From Hymenobacter piscis (GTDB taxonomy: Bacteria > Bacteroidota > Bacteroidia > Cytophagales > Hymenobacteraceae): a DNA stretch of 64,000 nt. The position numbers and the translations under genes were made by a program. The notes under the pieces were generated by a model. It had not been told where the DNA came from and searched no databases. It saw only the letters and a program-made list of their open reading frames with translations. The stretch is from NCBI RefSeq assembly GCF_018760735.1, contig NZ_JAHHZN010000017.1:1-64000 (forward strand). The letters run 5' to 3'. Positions 27,651 to 36,466 of this stretch are shown here, one piece after another (the stretch's first letter is position 1; every line of letters begins with the position of its first letter).

Positions 27651-28373
27651 GTTTTACCGCCTTCCCCTTTCTATTAGCCGCCACCCCTGCCCCCGCCCCC
27701 AAGCGTAACGATTGTAAACGGCACCCGGCAACGCCAAGTCATAAGGACCCAGCCGGCCTCCTGTTTACAAGACTGCACACCCGGGCCTGGGTACTTGGTA
27801 CCGTTGGAACCGTAAGGCCCCTTGTAAACCGGCACCTACCGGATCGAAACACCTTGTACCAGGCCCGTGTCGCGTCCACATCCCCGATGTAGCCCACGGC
27901 TCCGGCGGGATTCTGTTTGCGCTAAGCAGATTAGCGCAGCGGTCCGGTAGACGAGTAGCACTTTGCTAGGGCCGCTCCCCGATAAGGAATTTAGCACCGC
28001 CAGCCCCCTTTACCATCCCGATTCGGGCCCCAGAATAGGAAAGACTATATTTTAACTATTCGACTTTGAAGCACTTCAACTCCCAAGCCACACCATCTGA
28101 GGCAGAGCTTAATTCGCACACGCCTAATACACTGAAAAACAGTTTTTTAAAAAACTTTCGATATTCAATCTAACAACGCTGTTAGCAGCATCACCAGCAG
28201 GACTTAAACCGGTCAGCACGATAGTATAAAGCCGTGTGTGACTACCCGTTGGCAAAGCCTTAAACCCTGGCTTGAGAGCCTCTGCACCCTACCTGACAAA
28301 TTGCATTCAGCCGGTTTTATCCTCCACTGGCCGGCAAATACCACCAGTTGACCGATTTTACGTACGTGGCTGA
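27651..28373. other. gene-free, structured intergenic region
   Basis: About 720 bp without a credible gene, partly AT-rich. It holds TTGTAAAC at 27712-27719 and 27822-27829 (each followed by C/GGCACC), GTTTACAA inverted at 27763-27770, and a hairpin TGCGCTAA-gcaga-TTAGCGCA (27918-27938). It also has a 16-bp palindrome AGTTTTTTAAAAAACT (28141-28156). The motifs recur upstream of the adjacent XRE gene. A small RNA or further operators are possible. Confidence 0.5.
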
Positions 28374-29048
28374 CTAGCTGGCGGATTCCGGTTGATAGTC
28401 GGCAAATGTTCCGTCCTGGTAGAATATTACGATGCGGCGGATGCGTTTGCCCGGCGTCGCCAGCGCCTGGGCCATGTCCACGCCTGCTGGCTGGATTTCT
28501 GCCCTAGGTTCTTCTAGCGGCGAGGCAGCTGCCTGTGTTGCGGCCGGGGCAGTGGGCGCCGGCTGGTGCGGCAGTGGCAGCACGGGCGCCGGAGGGCCCG
28601 CCAGCGGCGTTTCGGCCGGGTGTTGACCCTCTGGAGCCGTAGATGCACCAGCAGAGGGCCCTGCCACTCTCGACGTCGCCGTGGCGGCCGGATTCCGAGG
28701 CTCTGTGGGTCCCGGCACGTCCTGCGGCTTGGGAAGGGGCTGCTCAGAGGCGGGAGCAGCTACTGGCGCCGGAGCAGGCCTCAGAACAGGTACCGGAGCA
28801 GAGGCAGATACGGTAACAGGCGCTACGGGGGCCGTCATAGGGCCAGTGCCGCTCAGCAGCCAGGCCAGAGACAAATCAGGATATGCTGCCACAATCTTCT
28901 GCACCACTTCCAGGCTGGGCTTATTGCGGCCGCTTAGAATATGGCTCACGACGGGCCGGGACACGCCAATAGCGTCCGCAAACTGCGTAGAGCTCAGCTC
29001 CCGCTGAGCCAGTAACTCCCGAATCCGTTCTAGCATGGGTTCCGCCAT
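28374..29048 (-). CDS. XRE-family transcriptional regulator with long Pro/Ala linker
   Basis: This 224-residue protein has an N-terminal helix-turn-helix of the Cro/CI type (residues about 8-62: LSSTQFADAIGVSRPVVSHI then LSGRNKPSLEVVQKIV, LAWLLSGTG). A low-complexity Pro/Ala/Thr-rich linker of about 110 residues follows. It ends in a short conserved-looking tail (KRIRRIVIFYQDGTFADYQP). The tail could be an oligomerisation or ligand segment. Upstream DNA carries repeated TGTAAAC-type dyads, so autoregulation is likely. There is no phage integrase or lysis gene nearby. Confidence 0.82.
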   Translation of the reverse strand: MAEPMLERIRELLAQRELSSTQFADAIGVSRPVVSHILSGRNKPSLEVVQKIVAAYPDLSLAWLLSGTGPMTAPVAPVTVSASAPVPVLRPAPAPVAAPASEQPLPKPQDVPGPTEPRNPAATATSRVAGPSAGASTAPEGQHPAETPLAGPPAPVLPLPHQPAPTAPAATQAAASPLEEPRAEIQPAGVDMAQALATPGKRIRRIVIFYQDGTFADYQPESAS

Positions 29049-29052
29049 ATGA

Positions 29053-29197
29053 TTTACAAATGTAGCAAATCAAAGCAAAGCGCTAATCCGCCTGTTCGCC
29101 TGTTTATCTATGTAAACATTCGTAAATCACCCTGCACACTGTTTACATTTATTCACAAACGCGCTAATGCGTTATATCCCCGCTTTACAATTGTAAC
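29053..29197. promoter_or_regulatory. putative operator cluster upstream of the XRE gene
   Basis: This AT-rich stretch has TTTACAAATGTA (from 29053), TGTAAACA (29111-29118), inverted TGTTTACA (29140-29147) and TTTACAATTGTAAC (29184-29197), plus GCGCTAA at 29080-29086 and 29161-29167. The inverted TGTAAACA pair is 21 bp apart. This fits binding of a dimeric or tetrameric repressor, presumably the adjacent XRE protein. Confidence 0.5.
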
Positions 29198-29509
29198 AAA
29201 AGAAGGCTTTTTTCCTGCGAGTCCTTGATCACACGCCTCTGCTGCCGCCAACCCAGATAAACGCACGGGCCGCCGGCTGTTTCAGTACGGGGAGTGGCCG
29301 GCCCGCGCGATTTTCTGGCGGAGAGCGGCCGGCACCGTAGCACGCATCGGGCTGCTCCTCCCCTGGTTCCCGGCCCTGGGGCTTCTTCTGCCCGCTCCTG
29401 GGGTGCCGGCGGGCACTCGATTGGAGCGTAATTACTGAGCCGGGGACTGCGCCCACGTGGCTGCGTAGCGGCTGACTGCAGGCTTTAGAGTGGCCCTTTA
29501 GACGCAAAA
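29198..29509. other. intergenic stretch without visible gene
   Basis: This 312-bp stretch lies between the operator region and the transpeptidase terminator. A 100-codon minus frame is present (29229-29531), but it is Arg/Pro/Gly-rich without domains and it runs through the terminator. I see nothing else. Confidence 0.5.
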
Positions 29510-29539
29510 ATTCCCCGTCGGCCCTGGCCAACGGGGAAT
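29510..29539 (-). terminator. terminator of the L,D-transpeptidase gene
   Basis: On the minus strand ATTCCCCGT pairs with ACGGGGAAT, extended inward by GGCC/GGCC, and is followed by TTTTTGCG. It begins 34 bp after the stop codon. Confidence 0.85.
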
Positions 29540-29572
29540 AAGAAGTGCGGGTGGCCCGGGGGCCGTGCCAGC

Positions 29573-31333
29573 CTAATTGAAATACTCCTTGGCCAGGGAC
29601 TTGTCGTGGCCGTAGATGTCGTCGCGGAAGTGAATCTTGCCGGCCTCGTCTACCCAGGTAGTAAAGTACACCAAGTACACGGGCAGCTTCTCAGGCAGGG
29701 TCACGTATTTTTCTTCGCGGCCGGCGATGGTTTCCATGATGGTGGAACGGTCGTAGCCAGGTTTGTTACGCAGCAGGTACTCGGCCAGTTTGATGGGTTC
29801 CGCTACCCGCACGCACCCGTGGCTGAAGCCACGCTTGGTCTGGCTGAACAACTCATCATGGGGCGTGTCGTGCAGGTACACGTCGTTCGAATTCGGGAAG
29901 ATAAACTTGACGTCACCCAAGTCATTCTTGGGTCCGGGGCGGCGGCGCAGGGTGTACTTCCAGGTCTTTTCCGACACGTTGGCCCAGTCGATGCTGTTGG
30001 GGTCAACGGGGGTTGCCTTGGCGCCCCAGCCCTTCACCACTTCCATATCGAGGCGGTCGAGGGTAGCCTGGGCATTGGCCACCAGCTTCGGGCGCAGCTC
30101 ATTGCCGATGATGCTGAAGGGAACGTTCCAGTAGGGAGCCAGTACTACAAACTCCACCTTGTCGGAAAAGATGGGCGTCTCGTGCAGGCGCTTGCCCACA
30201 ATGACGGGCATATTGAAGACCTCCTTATTATCCTCTACCACGTGGAGCGTGTACTCGGGGATATTGACCAGCAGGTAGTCGGCCTCGAACTTCTTCGGGA
30301 TCCAGCGCCACCGCTCCATATTCATCAGGATCTGGTCGATGCGCTGGGACACGGACACGTTAAGTTCGCGCAGGGTTTCGCCACCTACTACCCCATCAGG
30401 CTTCAGACCGTTAAGCGTCTGGAACTCCTTTACGGCATTCACCAGTTCGCCCTCGTATTTCTGAGCGGCCGGAGCCGCGGCGGGGTCGCCGGGCCTGTTG
30501 GATACGGCTACGGCCGGCGTCTCGGCCGAAGCCGCGGGAACGGCACTAGCGCCCAGCAGGCGGCCGCGCAGGGCGGCTACCGCCGGGGAGGCCGCGCCGG
30601 GCTTGAGCTTGGTAGCGGCCGGAATGGCCGGCCAGCCGCCGTTGCGCTGGATGGCGCGGTAGTCAGCCAGCACCTTTTTCAGGCGGTCGTACTCGGGGTG
30701 CAGGGGCTCAAAATCGTAGTAGCCGTAAGTGCTTTCGCGCTCCTTCAGGATGGTCATGAGCGCCTTGTGCAACTTCACTTTGTTGCGCTTCACGTCCCAG
30801 TCGATGGACTTTACCGCCCGCGGGTCCACGGTACCGCGGTAGAAATCAGAGGCGTAGGTAAAGTAAGTAGCCGATAAGGCCACGTCGATTTCCTTTTCCA
30901 GGGCATTGCGGCGGGTAGTGTCCGACTGGGCCGCTTCCAGATCCTGGAATAGTTTGTCGAAGTTCTTGATCTGGTAGTCTTTGGGGTTCAGGCCCTCATC
31001 GGCGGCTTTGTTGATGACGCCGAGCATGGTCTGGGCCTGGGGCACAAGTTCGTGATTTCGGAACCAGCCCAGGCGGAAATCCCGCTCCTTATAGAACTTC
31101 TTGGCCCAGTCGAGTTGCCCCTTGAATTTGGGTTCCGCAGTCATGGCCTTCACCACGTACACGCTGTCGAGTTTGGGCTGGGGGCCGCCGCCTTTCGTGA
31201 GGGCGTCCGGCAGGGCCTCCTGCAGCTGCGCCTTCTGATCCTGGCTGCACGATACCGTGGCGGTAACGAGCAGCAGGCCCAGTAGCCAGCCGAAGAAGGA
31301 AGTAAAAAAAGAAGGACGAGTACGTTCGATCAT
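29573..31333 (-). CDS. L,D-transpeptidase (YcbB/LdtD-like) lipoprotein
   Basis: This 586-residue protein has a probable lipoprotein leader (WLLGLLLVTATVSCSQ). The middle contains the LdtD-type scaffold and a peptidoglycan-binding motif (EFQTLNGLKPDGVVGGETLR). The YkuD catalytic domain has IVGKRLHETPIFS, HDTPHDELFSQTKRGFSHGC and the nucleophile Cys507 in SHGCVRV. It cross-links peptidoglycan stems (3-3 links) or attaches proteins to them in the periplasm. It is monocistronic, with its own terminator. An Ala/Pro-rich insertion near residues 250-285 has low complexity. Confidence 0.92.
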   Translation of the reverse strand: MIERTRPSFFTSFFGWLLGLLLVTATVSCSQDQKAQLQEALPDALTKGGGPQPKLDSVYVVKAMTAEPKFKGQLDWAKKFYKERDFRLGWFRNHELVPQAQTMLGVINKAADEGLNPKDYQIKNFDKLFQDLEAAQSDTTRRNALEKEIDVALSATYFTYASDFYRGTVDPRAVKSIDWDVKRNKVKLHKALMTILKERESTYGYYDFEPLHPEYDRLKKVLADYRAIQRNGGWPAIPAATKLKPGAASPAVAALRGRLLGASAVPAASAETPAVAVSNRPGDPAAAPAAQKYEGELVNAVKEFQTLNGLKPDGVVGGETLRELNVSVSQRIDQILMNMERWRWIPKKFEADYLLVNIPEYTLHVVEDNKEVFNMPVIVGKRLHETPIFSDKVEFVVLAPYWNVPFSIIGNELRPKLVANAQATLDRLDMEVVKGWGAKATPVDPNSIDWANVSEKTWKYTLRRRPGPKNDLGDVKFIFPNSNDVYLHDTPHDELFSQTKRGFSHGCVRVAEPIKLAEYLLRNKPGYDRSTIMETIAGREEKYVTLPEKLPVYLVYFTTWVDEAGKIHFRDDIYGHDKSLAKEYFN

Positions 31334-31543
31334 GGAGAAAAACAGGAGAGAAAACAGAAAGCGAAATACTGACTTAGCCGCCGGATGGGGCAGTCAGGGC
31401 CTTGTACTTCGTTTGGCCCGGCGGAGTTGTGCGCACCGGAGCTTCTGTCCTGGTGCGGCAAGATAACGGTTTTTTGCCGGGCTACGTTCCTAAAGCCTGC
31501 GTACTGACCGGCCCGCTCTTCCGGCTTCCCGGCTGGCCGCCGC

Positions 31544-31551
31544 TACCTTTG
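31544..31551 (+). promoter_or_regulatory. -7 promoter element (TACCTTTG)
   Basis: TACCTTTG lies 45 bp before the M1 peptidase ATG at 31597. This supports that start over the long in-frame extension beginning at 31402. Confidence 0.45.
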
Positions 31552-31596
31552 TCCGCTCATTCACCGGCCGCTTTCCGGCGGCTTGCCCTTCCGCTT

Positions 31597-33405
31597 ATGC
31601 CCACTCCCCCGCTTTCGGCCGACCCGCACAGCCACGCCCGCCCCGCCGAAGTCAGCGTCCATCACCTGGCCCTCGACCTGCGCGTGGACTTCGACGCCCG
31701 GACCCTCTCCGGCCACGCCACCTGGCAGCTCAGCCGCCCCGCCGGTTCTTCGGCCACCGAGCTGGTGCTCGACGTGCGCCACCTGCACATCGAAGCCGTC
31801 CTGCTCGGCAACTCGCCCGAGGGCGAGCCCACCGAGTTCGAGCTGGGCCCCGACGACGCCGTGCTCGGCCAGGCCCTGCGCATCTGGCTGCGGCCCGACA
31901 CTACGGCCGTGACCATCCGCTACCAGACCACGCCCGGCGCGGCGGCCCTGCAGTGGCTGAGCCCGGAGCAGACGGCCGGCACCCGGCCGTTTTTGTTCAC
32001 CCAGTCGCAGGCCATTCTGGCCCGCACCTGGTTGCCCTGCCAGGATTCGCCGGGCGTGCGCTTCACCTACGAGGCCCGGGTGCAGGTGCCCGCCGACCTG
32101 CTTCCGCTCATGAGTGCCGAAAACCCGCAGCAGCTCCGGTCCGACGGCCGCTACGAGTTCCGCATGGCCCAGCCGATTCCGGCCTACCTGATGGCCCTGG
32201 CCGTGGGCGAGCTGGAATTCCGGCCCCTGAGCGCGCGCACCGGCGTGTACGCCGAGCCCGCCACCCTGCCCGGGGCCGCCGCCGAGTTTGCCGACCTCGA
32301 GCAGATGGTCACGGCTGCTGAGGACCTGTACGGCCCCTACCGCTGGGACCGATACGATTTGCTGGTGCTGCCGCCCTCCTTCCCGTTCGGGGGCATGGAA
32401 AACCCGCGCCTCACCTTCGTGACGCCCACCATCCTGGCCGGCGACCAGAGCCTGACCAGCCTGGTGGCCCATGAGCTGGCCCACTCCTGGAGCGGTAACC
32501 TCGTGACCAACGCCACCTGGAACGACTTCTGGCTCAACGAAGGCTTCACCGTGTACTTCGAGCGGCGCATCATGGAAAAACTCTACGGCCGCCCCTACGC
32601 CGACATGCTCCAGGTGCTGGGCCACACCGGCCTGCTGCACACGATTCAGGAAATCGGCCCCACCAGTCCTGATACTCATCTGCACCTGAACCTGGCCGGC
32701 CGCGACCCCGACGAGGGCCTGACCGACATTGCCTACGAGAAGGGCGACTACCTGCTGCTGACCCTGGAGCACCTGGTGGGCCGCGCCCGGCTCGACACCT
32801 TTATTAAGGAGTACTTCGCCCGTCACAGTTTCCAGAGCATGGACACGGCCTCCTTTCTGGACTACCTGCGCCGGGAATTACTCGACCCGGAACCCGGGCT
32901 GGAAGAAAAGCTGCAGCTTGATGCCTGGATTAACGGGCCCGGAATTCCGGCCGGAGCGCCGCCCGTAGCCTCGGAGCGGTTTGCCGCCGTGAAAGCGGCT
33001 CTGCGCCACTGGCAGAATGGCACGGCCGCCGCTGAGCTGCCCACCGCCGCCTGGAGCAGCCACGAGTGGGTGCACTTCCTGCACGGCCTGCCCGCCGGCC
33101 TGAGCGCGGCGCAACTGGCCGAACTGGATGCGGCTTTCGGCTTCACGGATTCGGGTAATGCCGAAATTCTGGCGGCCTGGTTCCCGCTCACCATTGCGGC
33201 CGGGTACGCTCCCGCCGACGCGGCCCTGCACCGTTTCCTGACCCGCGTCGGGCGGCGCAAATTCCTGACCCCGCTCTACAAAGCCCTGCTGGCCACCCCC
33301 AACGGCCGGGAGCGGGCCCGCCGCCTCTACGCCGAAGCCCGGCCCAACTACCACGCCGTGGCCACCGTCACGTTCGACGCGCTACTGGGTCGCCCCACCG
33401 AGTAA
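31597..33405 (+). CDS. M1 family aminopeptidase (leukotriene A4 hydrolase-like)
   Basis: I chose the ATG at 31597, after a -7 element; the product is 602 residues with no signal peptide. It has the exopeptidase motif GGMEN at 265-269, the zinc site HELAH at 292-296 and the third ligand Glu315 in LNEGFT. The C-terminal 150 residues form the armadillo-like LTA4-hydrolase C domain (PLYKALLATPNGRERARRLY). It removes N-terminal amino acids from peptides in the cytoplasm. The LTA4H-like architecture is common in Bacteroidota. Confidence 0.93.
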   Translation: MPTPPLSADPHSHARPAEVSVHHLALDLRVDFDARTLSGHATWQLSRPAGSSATELVLDVRHLHIEAVLLGNSPEGEPTEFELGPDDAVLGQALRIWLRPDTTAVTIRYQTTPGAAALQWLSPEQTAGTRPFLFTQSQAILARTWLPCQDSPGVRFTYEARVQVPADLLPLMSAENPQQLRSDGRYEFRMAQPIPAYLMALAVGELEFRPLSARTGVYAEPATLPGAAAEFADLEQMVTAAEDLYGPYRWDRYDLLVLPPSFPFGGMENPRLTFVTPTILAGDQSLTSLVAHELAHSWSGNLVTNATWNDFWLNEGFTVYFERRIMEKLYGRPYADMLQVLGHTGLLHTIQEIGPTSPDTHLHLNLAGRDPDEGLTDIAYEKGDYLLLTLEHLVGRARLDTFIKEYFARHSFQSMDTASFLDYLRRELLDPEPGLEEKLQLDAWINGPGIPAGAPPVASERFAAVKAALRHWQNGTAAAELPTAAWSSHEWVHFLHGLPAGLSAAQLAELDAAFGFTDSGNAEILAAWFPLTIAAGYAPADAALHRFLTRVGRRKFLTPLYKALLATPNGRERARRLYAEARPNYHAVATVTFDALLGRPTE

Positions 33406-33452
33406 GCCGGGACTTTCGGCCGGCCCGGCCGGCCTTTTTCGGCTTTTTTTTG
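33404..33452 (+). terminator. nested terminator after the aminopeptidase
   Basis: An inner GGCCGG/CCGGCC stem (33418-33434) is followed by TTTTT. An outer AAGCCG/CGGCTT stem (33404-33445) is followed by a T-run. Confidence 0.75.
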
Positions 33453-33605
33453 TTCATTACTGTTCATCAGCGGGCCGGGCGCGGCCTTGGCGCCGGAAAT
33501 TCCGGTCCGCTGATTCCTCCTTTTTCCGGATCAGCCCGCGTGGCCCGAAGCTTGCTTACTCGGGACCGGGACTTTTCCTTTTGTGTGGCTTAAGCTGATT
33601 TTGCA

Positions 33606-34544
33606 TTGAAAAACTCCAAACCGCTCGGTAAACTCATTGCCATTGGTGGCAACGAAGACAAGGGCACCTACCCCAACCCCCGGACCAAGAAGAAATACTA
33701 CCTCAACTTTTTTGAGCTCGGTATTCTTAAGCGCGTGGTGCTGGAATCCGGCCAGGAGGATCCGCGCATTGAGGTTATCACCACCGCGTCCATGATTCCG
33801 GATGAGGTGGCGCGCATCTATATTTCCTCGTTCACGATGCTCAACTGCAACAACGTGAACGTGCTCGATATCCGCACCCGCGAGGACGCTCTGCGCCCCG
33901 ACTACGTGGAGCGCATCCGCCAGGCCGATATTGTGATGATGTCGGGCGGCAACCAGTCGCGGCTGGTGGATATTTTCGGCGACACCGAGTTTCTGGCTGC
34001 CCTTAAGCACCGTTACCAGACCACTCCCAACTTCGTTATTGCCGGTACCTCGGCGGGGGCCATGGGTATGTCGAAAACTATGATCAAGGGCGGCAGCGTG
34101 CCCGATGCCCTCATGAAGGGGGCCGTGAAGATGGGTCCCGGCCTGGGCTTTCTCGATAACGTGGTCATTGACTCCCACTTCGTGAAGCGGGGCCGGTTCG
34201 GCCGCCTCATCGAGGCGGTAGCCCTCCACCCCAAACTCATCGGCATCGGCCTGGGCGAGGATACGGGGGTGCTCATCACGGAAGGCAACCAGCTCGAAAC
34301 CATCGGCTCGAACATGGTCGTCATCATGGACGGCCACAAGCTCGAACACAGCAATGCTGCCGCCGCCCGCAAAGGCGAGGCCATTTCCATTGAGAACATG
34401 CTGCTGCACGTGCTGGTGAAGGGCAACCTCTACGACGTGACCCGGCGCGAATTCTACCCCGATTTCAAGCTGCGCCAGCAAGCCGCCGAATCGGAGCTGC
34501 TCACGGCCGGCCAGGGAGCCAATGAGCCTACTCCAGCTAATTGA
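33606..34544 (+). CDS. cphB: cyanophycinase
   Basis: This 312-residue S51-family serine peptidase has the nucleophile elbow GTSAGAMG with Ser149 and the flanking MMSGGNQSRLVDIF and GLGFLDNVVIDSHFVKRGRF, both characteristic of cyanophycinases. It hydrolyses the Asp-Arg storage polymer cyanophycin to beta-Asp-Arg dipeptides. The frame opens with TTG at 33606; the first internal ATG (residue 63) would remove the N-terminal beta-strand IAIGGNEDKG, so the TTG start is forced. It is convergent with an isoaspartyl peptidase gene that would complete degradation. Confidence 0.92.
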   Translation: MKNSKPLGKLIAIGGNEDKGTYPNPRTKKKYYLNFFELGILKRVVLESGQEDPRIEVITTASMIPDEVARIYISSFTMLNCNNVNVLDIRTREDALRPDYVERIRQADIVMMSGGNQSRLVDIFGDTEFLAALKHRYQTTPNFVIAGTSAGAMGMSKTMIKGGSVPDALMKGAVKMGPGLGFLDNVVIDSHFVKRGRFGRLIEAVALHPKLIGIGLGEDTGVLITEGNQLETIGSNMVVIMDGHKLEHSNAAAARKGEAISIENMLLHVLVKGNLYDVTRREFYPDFKLRQQAAESELLTAGQGANEPTPAN

Positions 34545-34562
34545 CAGGTTTACCCAAATGTT

Positions 34563-34598
34563 AAAAAAGGCCTTTCCTTGCCAGGAAAGGCCTTTTTT
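34563..34598. terminator. intrinsic terminator after cyanophycinase
   Basis: A perfect 15-bp stem (34563-34577 with 34584-34598), a TTGCCA loop, an A-run on the left and a T-run on the right. It is effective for the plus strand. Confidence 0.9.
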
Positions 34599-34759
34599 CG
34601 TGTTACACCAATCTAATTAATCGACCGGCACTCAATTGCTGAACAAGGGGCGTTTCGCGCCGGGTTTACAACGCTGACTCACTCCTTATATATATGCCCA
34701 CCGCCGGCCGCATTCTGGGCCGCGGGAAAATGATAGCTGCTGAAGCGGCCTGACACTCC

Positions 34760-35716
34760 TTATTTGTAGATGGCTACGTACGGCGCGGCGGCGCCGTGGG
34801 AAGTCTGGCTCGCGCGGTACATGCCTTCGGAGTTGAAGGGCAGGGCCACATTGCCGGCTGCGTCCACGGCTACCAGTCCCCCCTCTCCCCCGATGGGCGC
34901 CAGCTTGTCGTGGACCACGATGCGGCAGGCTTCGGCCAGGCTCAGGCCCCGGTACTCCATGAGGCAGCTGATGTCGTGAGCCACCACGGCGCGCAGGAAA
35001 AACTCGCCGTGGCCGGTGCAGCTGATGGCGCAGGTCCGGTCGTCGGCGAAAGTGCCGCTGCCGATGATAGGCGAGTCGCCGATGCGGGAGTAGCGCTTGT
35101 TGGTCATGCCGCCGGTGCTGGTGGCGGCGGCCAGGTGGCCGTGCTGGTCGCGGGCCACCGCCCCTACCGTGCCCATTTTCCTTTTCGGGTCCTCATCGGT
35201 GGGCAGGGCCTGGGAGTGGTCGAGACGCATGCGGCCTTCCTGTAAGGCCTCCTGGAGCTGGTCGTAGCGGTGCTGGGTGAAAAAATATTCGGCGGGCTGG
35301 GTGGGCAGGCCGTGCTCTTGGGCCAGCGCATCGGCCCCGGGCCAGGCCAGCAGCACGTGGTCGGTGTGCTCCATCACGAGGCGGGCCGCCCGGATGGGAT
35401 TCTGCACGGCGCGCGCTCCGGCCACGGCGCCGGCGGCGCGGTTACGGCCGTCCATGATGGCCGCGTCCATTTCGTGGTGGCCTTCGTGGGTGAACACCGC
35501 GCCCCGGCCCGCATTAAACAAGGGCTCGTCTTCGAGGCTGCGCACGGCTTGCTCCACGGCATCGAGGGCCGCGCCGCCGCCGGCCAGTACGGCGTAGCCC
35601 CGGCTCAGGGCGGCGCGCAGGGCCTGCTGGTAAGCCTGCTCTTTGGCGGGCGTCATCAGGGCGGGGGAAATAGTGCCAGCACCGCCGTGCAGGGCCAGGG
35701 CGAAAGGAGAATTCAT
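34760..35716 (-). CDS. iaaA: isoaspartyl peptidase / plant-type L-asparaginase
   Basis: This 318-residue Ntn-hydrolase has the family start ALHGGAGT, the conserved FNAGRGAVFTHEGHHEMDA, and the autocleavage site before Thr183 in KMGTVGAVARD. TSTGGMTNKRYSRIGDSPII and SCTGHGEFFLR form the rest of the active site. The precursor self-cleaves into alpha and beta subunits with Thr183 as nucleophile. It hydrolyses beta-aspartyl dipeptides such as beta-Asp-Arg, the product of cyanophycinase. It lies tail-to-tail with the cyanophycinase gene, so both steps of cyanophycin use are encoded here. Confidence 0.93.
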   Translation of the reverse strand: MNSPFALALHGGAGTISPALMTPAKEQAYQQALRAALSRGYAVLAGGGAALDAVEQAVRSLEDEPLFNAGRGAVFTHEGHHEMDAAIMDGRNRAAGAVAGARAVQNPIRAARLVMEHTDHVLLAWPGADALAQEHGLPTQPAEYFFTQHRYDQLQEALQEGRMRLDHSQALPTDEDPKRKMGTVGAVARDQHGHLAAATSTGGMTNKRYSRIGDSPIIGSGTFADDRTCAISCTGHGEFFLRAVVAHDISCLMEYRGLSLAEACRIVVHDKLAPIGGEGGLVAVDAAGNVALPFNSEGMYRASQTSHGAAAPYVAIYK

Positions 35717-35865
35717 AGCGCGAAAAAAAAGTAGTGGGTGGGCAAAAACGCAAGGTAAAGGTAGGCAGGCAACTGCCCGCCGCGGCCCCGGAGCGCCGGA
35801 AACGAACCGCGTTTTTTTTCGTAGGTTTGGTTAACAGTTTCCAACTTCCCAAACATATCAACCTT

Positions 35866-36285
35866 ATGGCTTACGAAGCTACCGGCCGCCTGCACGAAAT
35901 TTTCGACGAACAGCAGGTGAGCGAAAAATTCCGCAAGCGCGAATTCGTGCTGGAGGTCGTAGACGGCCAGTACCCCGAGCATATCAAGTTCCAGATGGTG
36001 CAGGACAAGACCGCCCTCATCGACCCGTTCAAAGTGGGCGACGAAGTGAAGGTGTCGTTTAACCTGCGTGGCCGCGGCTTTAACAAGAACGGCCAGATGC
36101 TGTACTTCACCAACCTCGAAGCCTGGCGCATCGAGAATTCCGGTGGTGGTGCCGCCGCTCCCCAGGGTGGCAGCTACCAGCAGGCCGCTCCCCGCGCGGC
36201 GGCTCCGGCCCAAAACCAGAACCCGAACCTGCGCGCCTCGGCCGCTCCCATTGCCTCGGACGACGACAACGACCTGCCGTTCTAA
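35866..36285 (+). CDS. DUF3127 protein with SSB-like acidic C-terminal tip
   Basis: The ATG at 35866 (MAYEATGRLHEIFDEQQVSE) is the normal start of this family; the frame upstream is non-coding extension. The product is 139 residues. The first 90 residues form the DUF3127 OB-like domain (KREFVLEVVDGQYPEHIKFQ, FKVGDEVKVSFNLRGRGF). A Gly/Ala/Gln-rich linker then leads to the terminal DDDNDLPF, closely resembling the acidic tip by which SSB recruits repair and replication proteins. A single-stranded nucleic-acid-binding role is inferred. Confidence 0.88.
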   Translation: MAYEATGRLHEIFDEQQVSEKFRKREFVLEVVDGQYPEHIKFQMVQDKTALIDPFKVGDEVKVSFNLRGRGFNKNGQMLYFTNLEAWRIENSGGGAAAPQGGSYQQAAPRAAAPAQNQNPNLRASAAPIASDDDNDLPF

Positions 36286-36295
36286 TTGGAAGAAG

Positions 36296-36380
36296 CCAGG
36301 AGACAGGAGTTAGAAGTCAGGAGCTGAACGGGGAAATTGCCCGACCTCCTAGCTCCTTTCCTACTCGCTCCTACCTCCTA
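36296..36380. repeat. heptad-array repeat in an intergenic gap
   Basis: AGCCAGG-AGACAGG-AGTTAGA-AGTCAGG-AGCTGAA on the left is answered by inverted CTCCTAG-CTCCTTT-type heptads on the right, around a central ACGGGGAAATTGCCCG. It has the same design as the coding insertions at 6655 and 59258, but starts about 10 bp after a stop codon. Confidence 0.65.
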
Positions 36381-36416
36381 AAAAAAGCCGCTGCCGTTTC
36401 CGGCAGCGGCTTTTTT
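36381..36416. terminator. intrinsic terminator of the DUF3127 gene
   Basis: AAAAAAGCCGCTGCCG pairs perfectly with CGGCAGCGGCTTTTTT across a TTTC loop. Confidence 0.92.
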
Positions 36417-36466
36417 GTGCCGCCCCGGTTTCCCTTCAGAAGCCGGCCTCTACTTTGCCTACTGCT

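Noticed and set aside
27900..28000. tRNA or known riboswitch in the gene-free region
   Set aside because: A GCGCTAA hairpin is present but no cloverleaf, CCA end, T-loop sequence or recognised riboswitch core.
29229..29531. 100-codon minus-strand frame upstream of the transpeptidase terminator
   Set aside because: Overlaps a strong terminator, has random-looking Arg/Pro/Gly composition and no start context.
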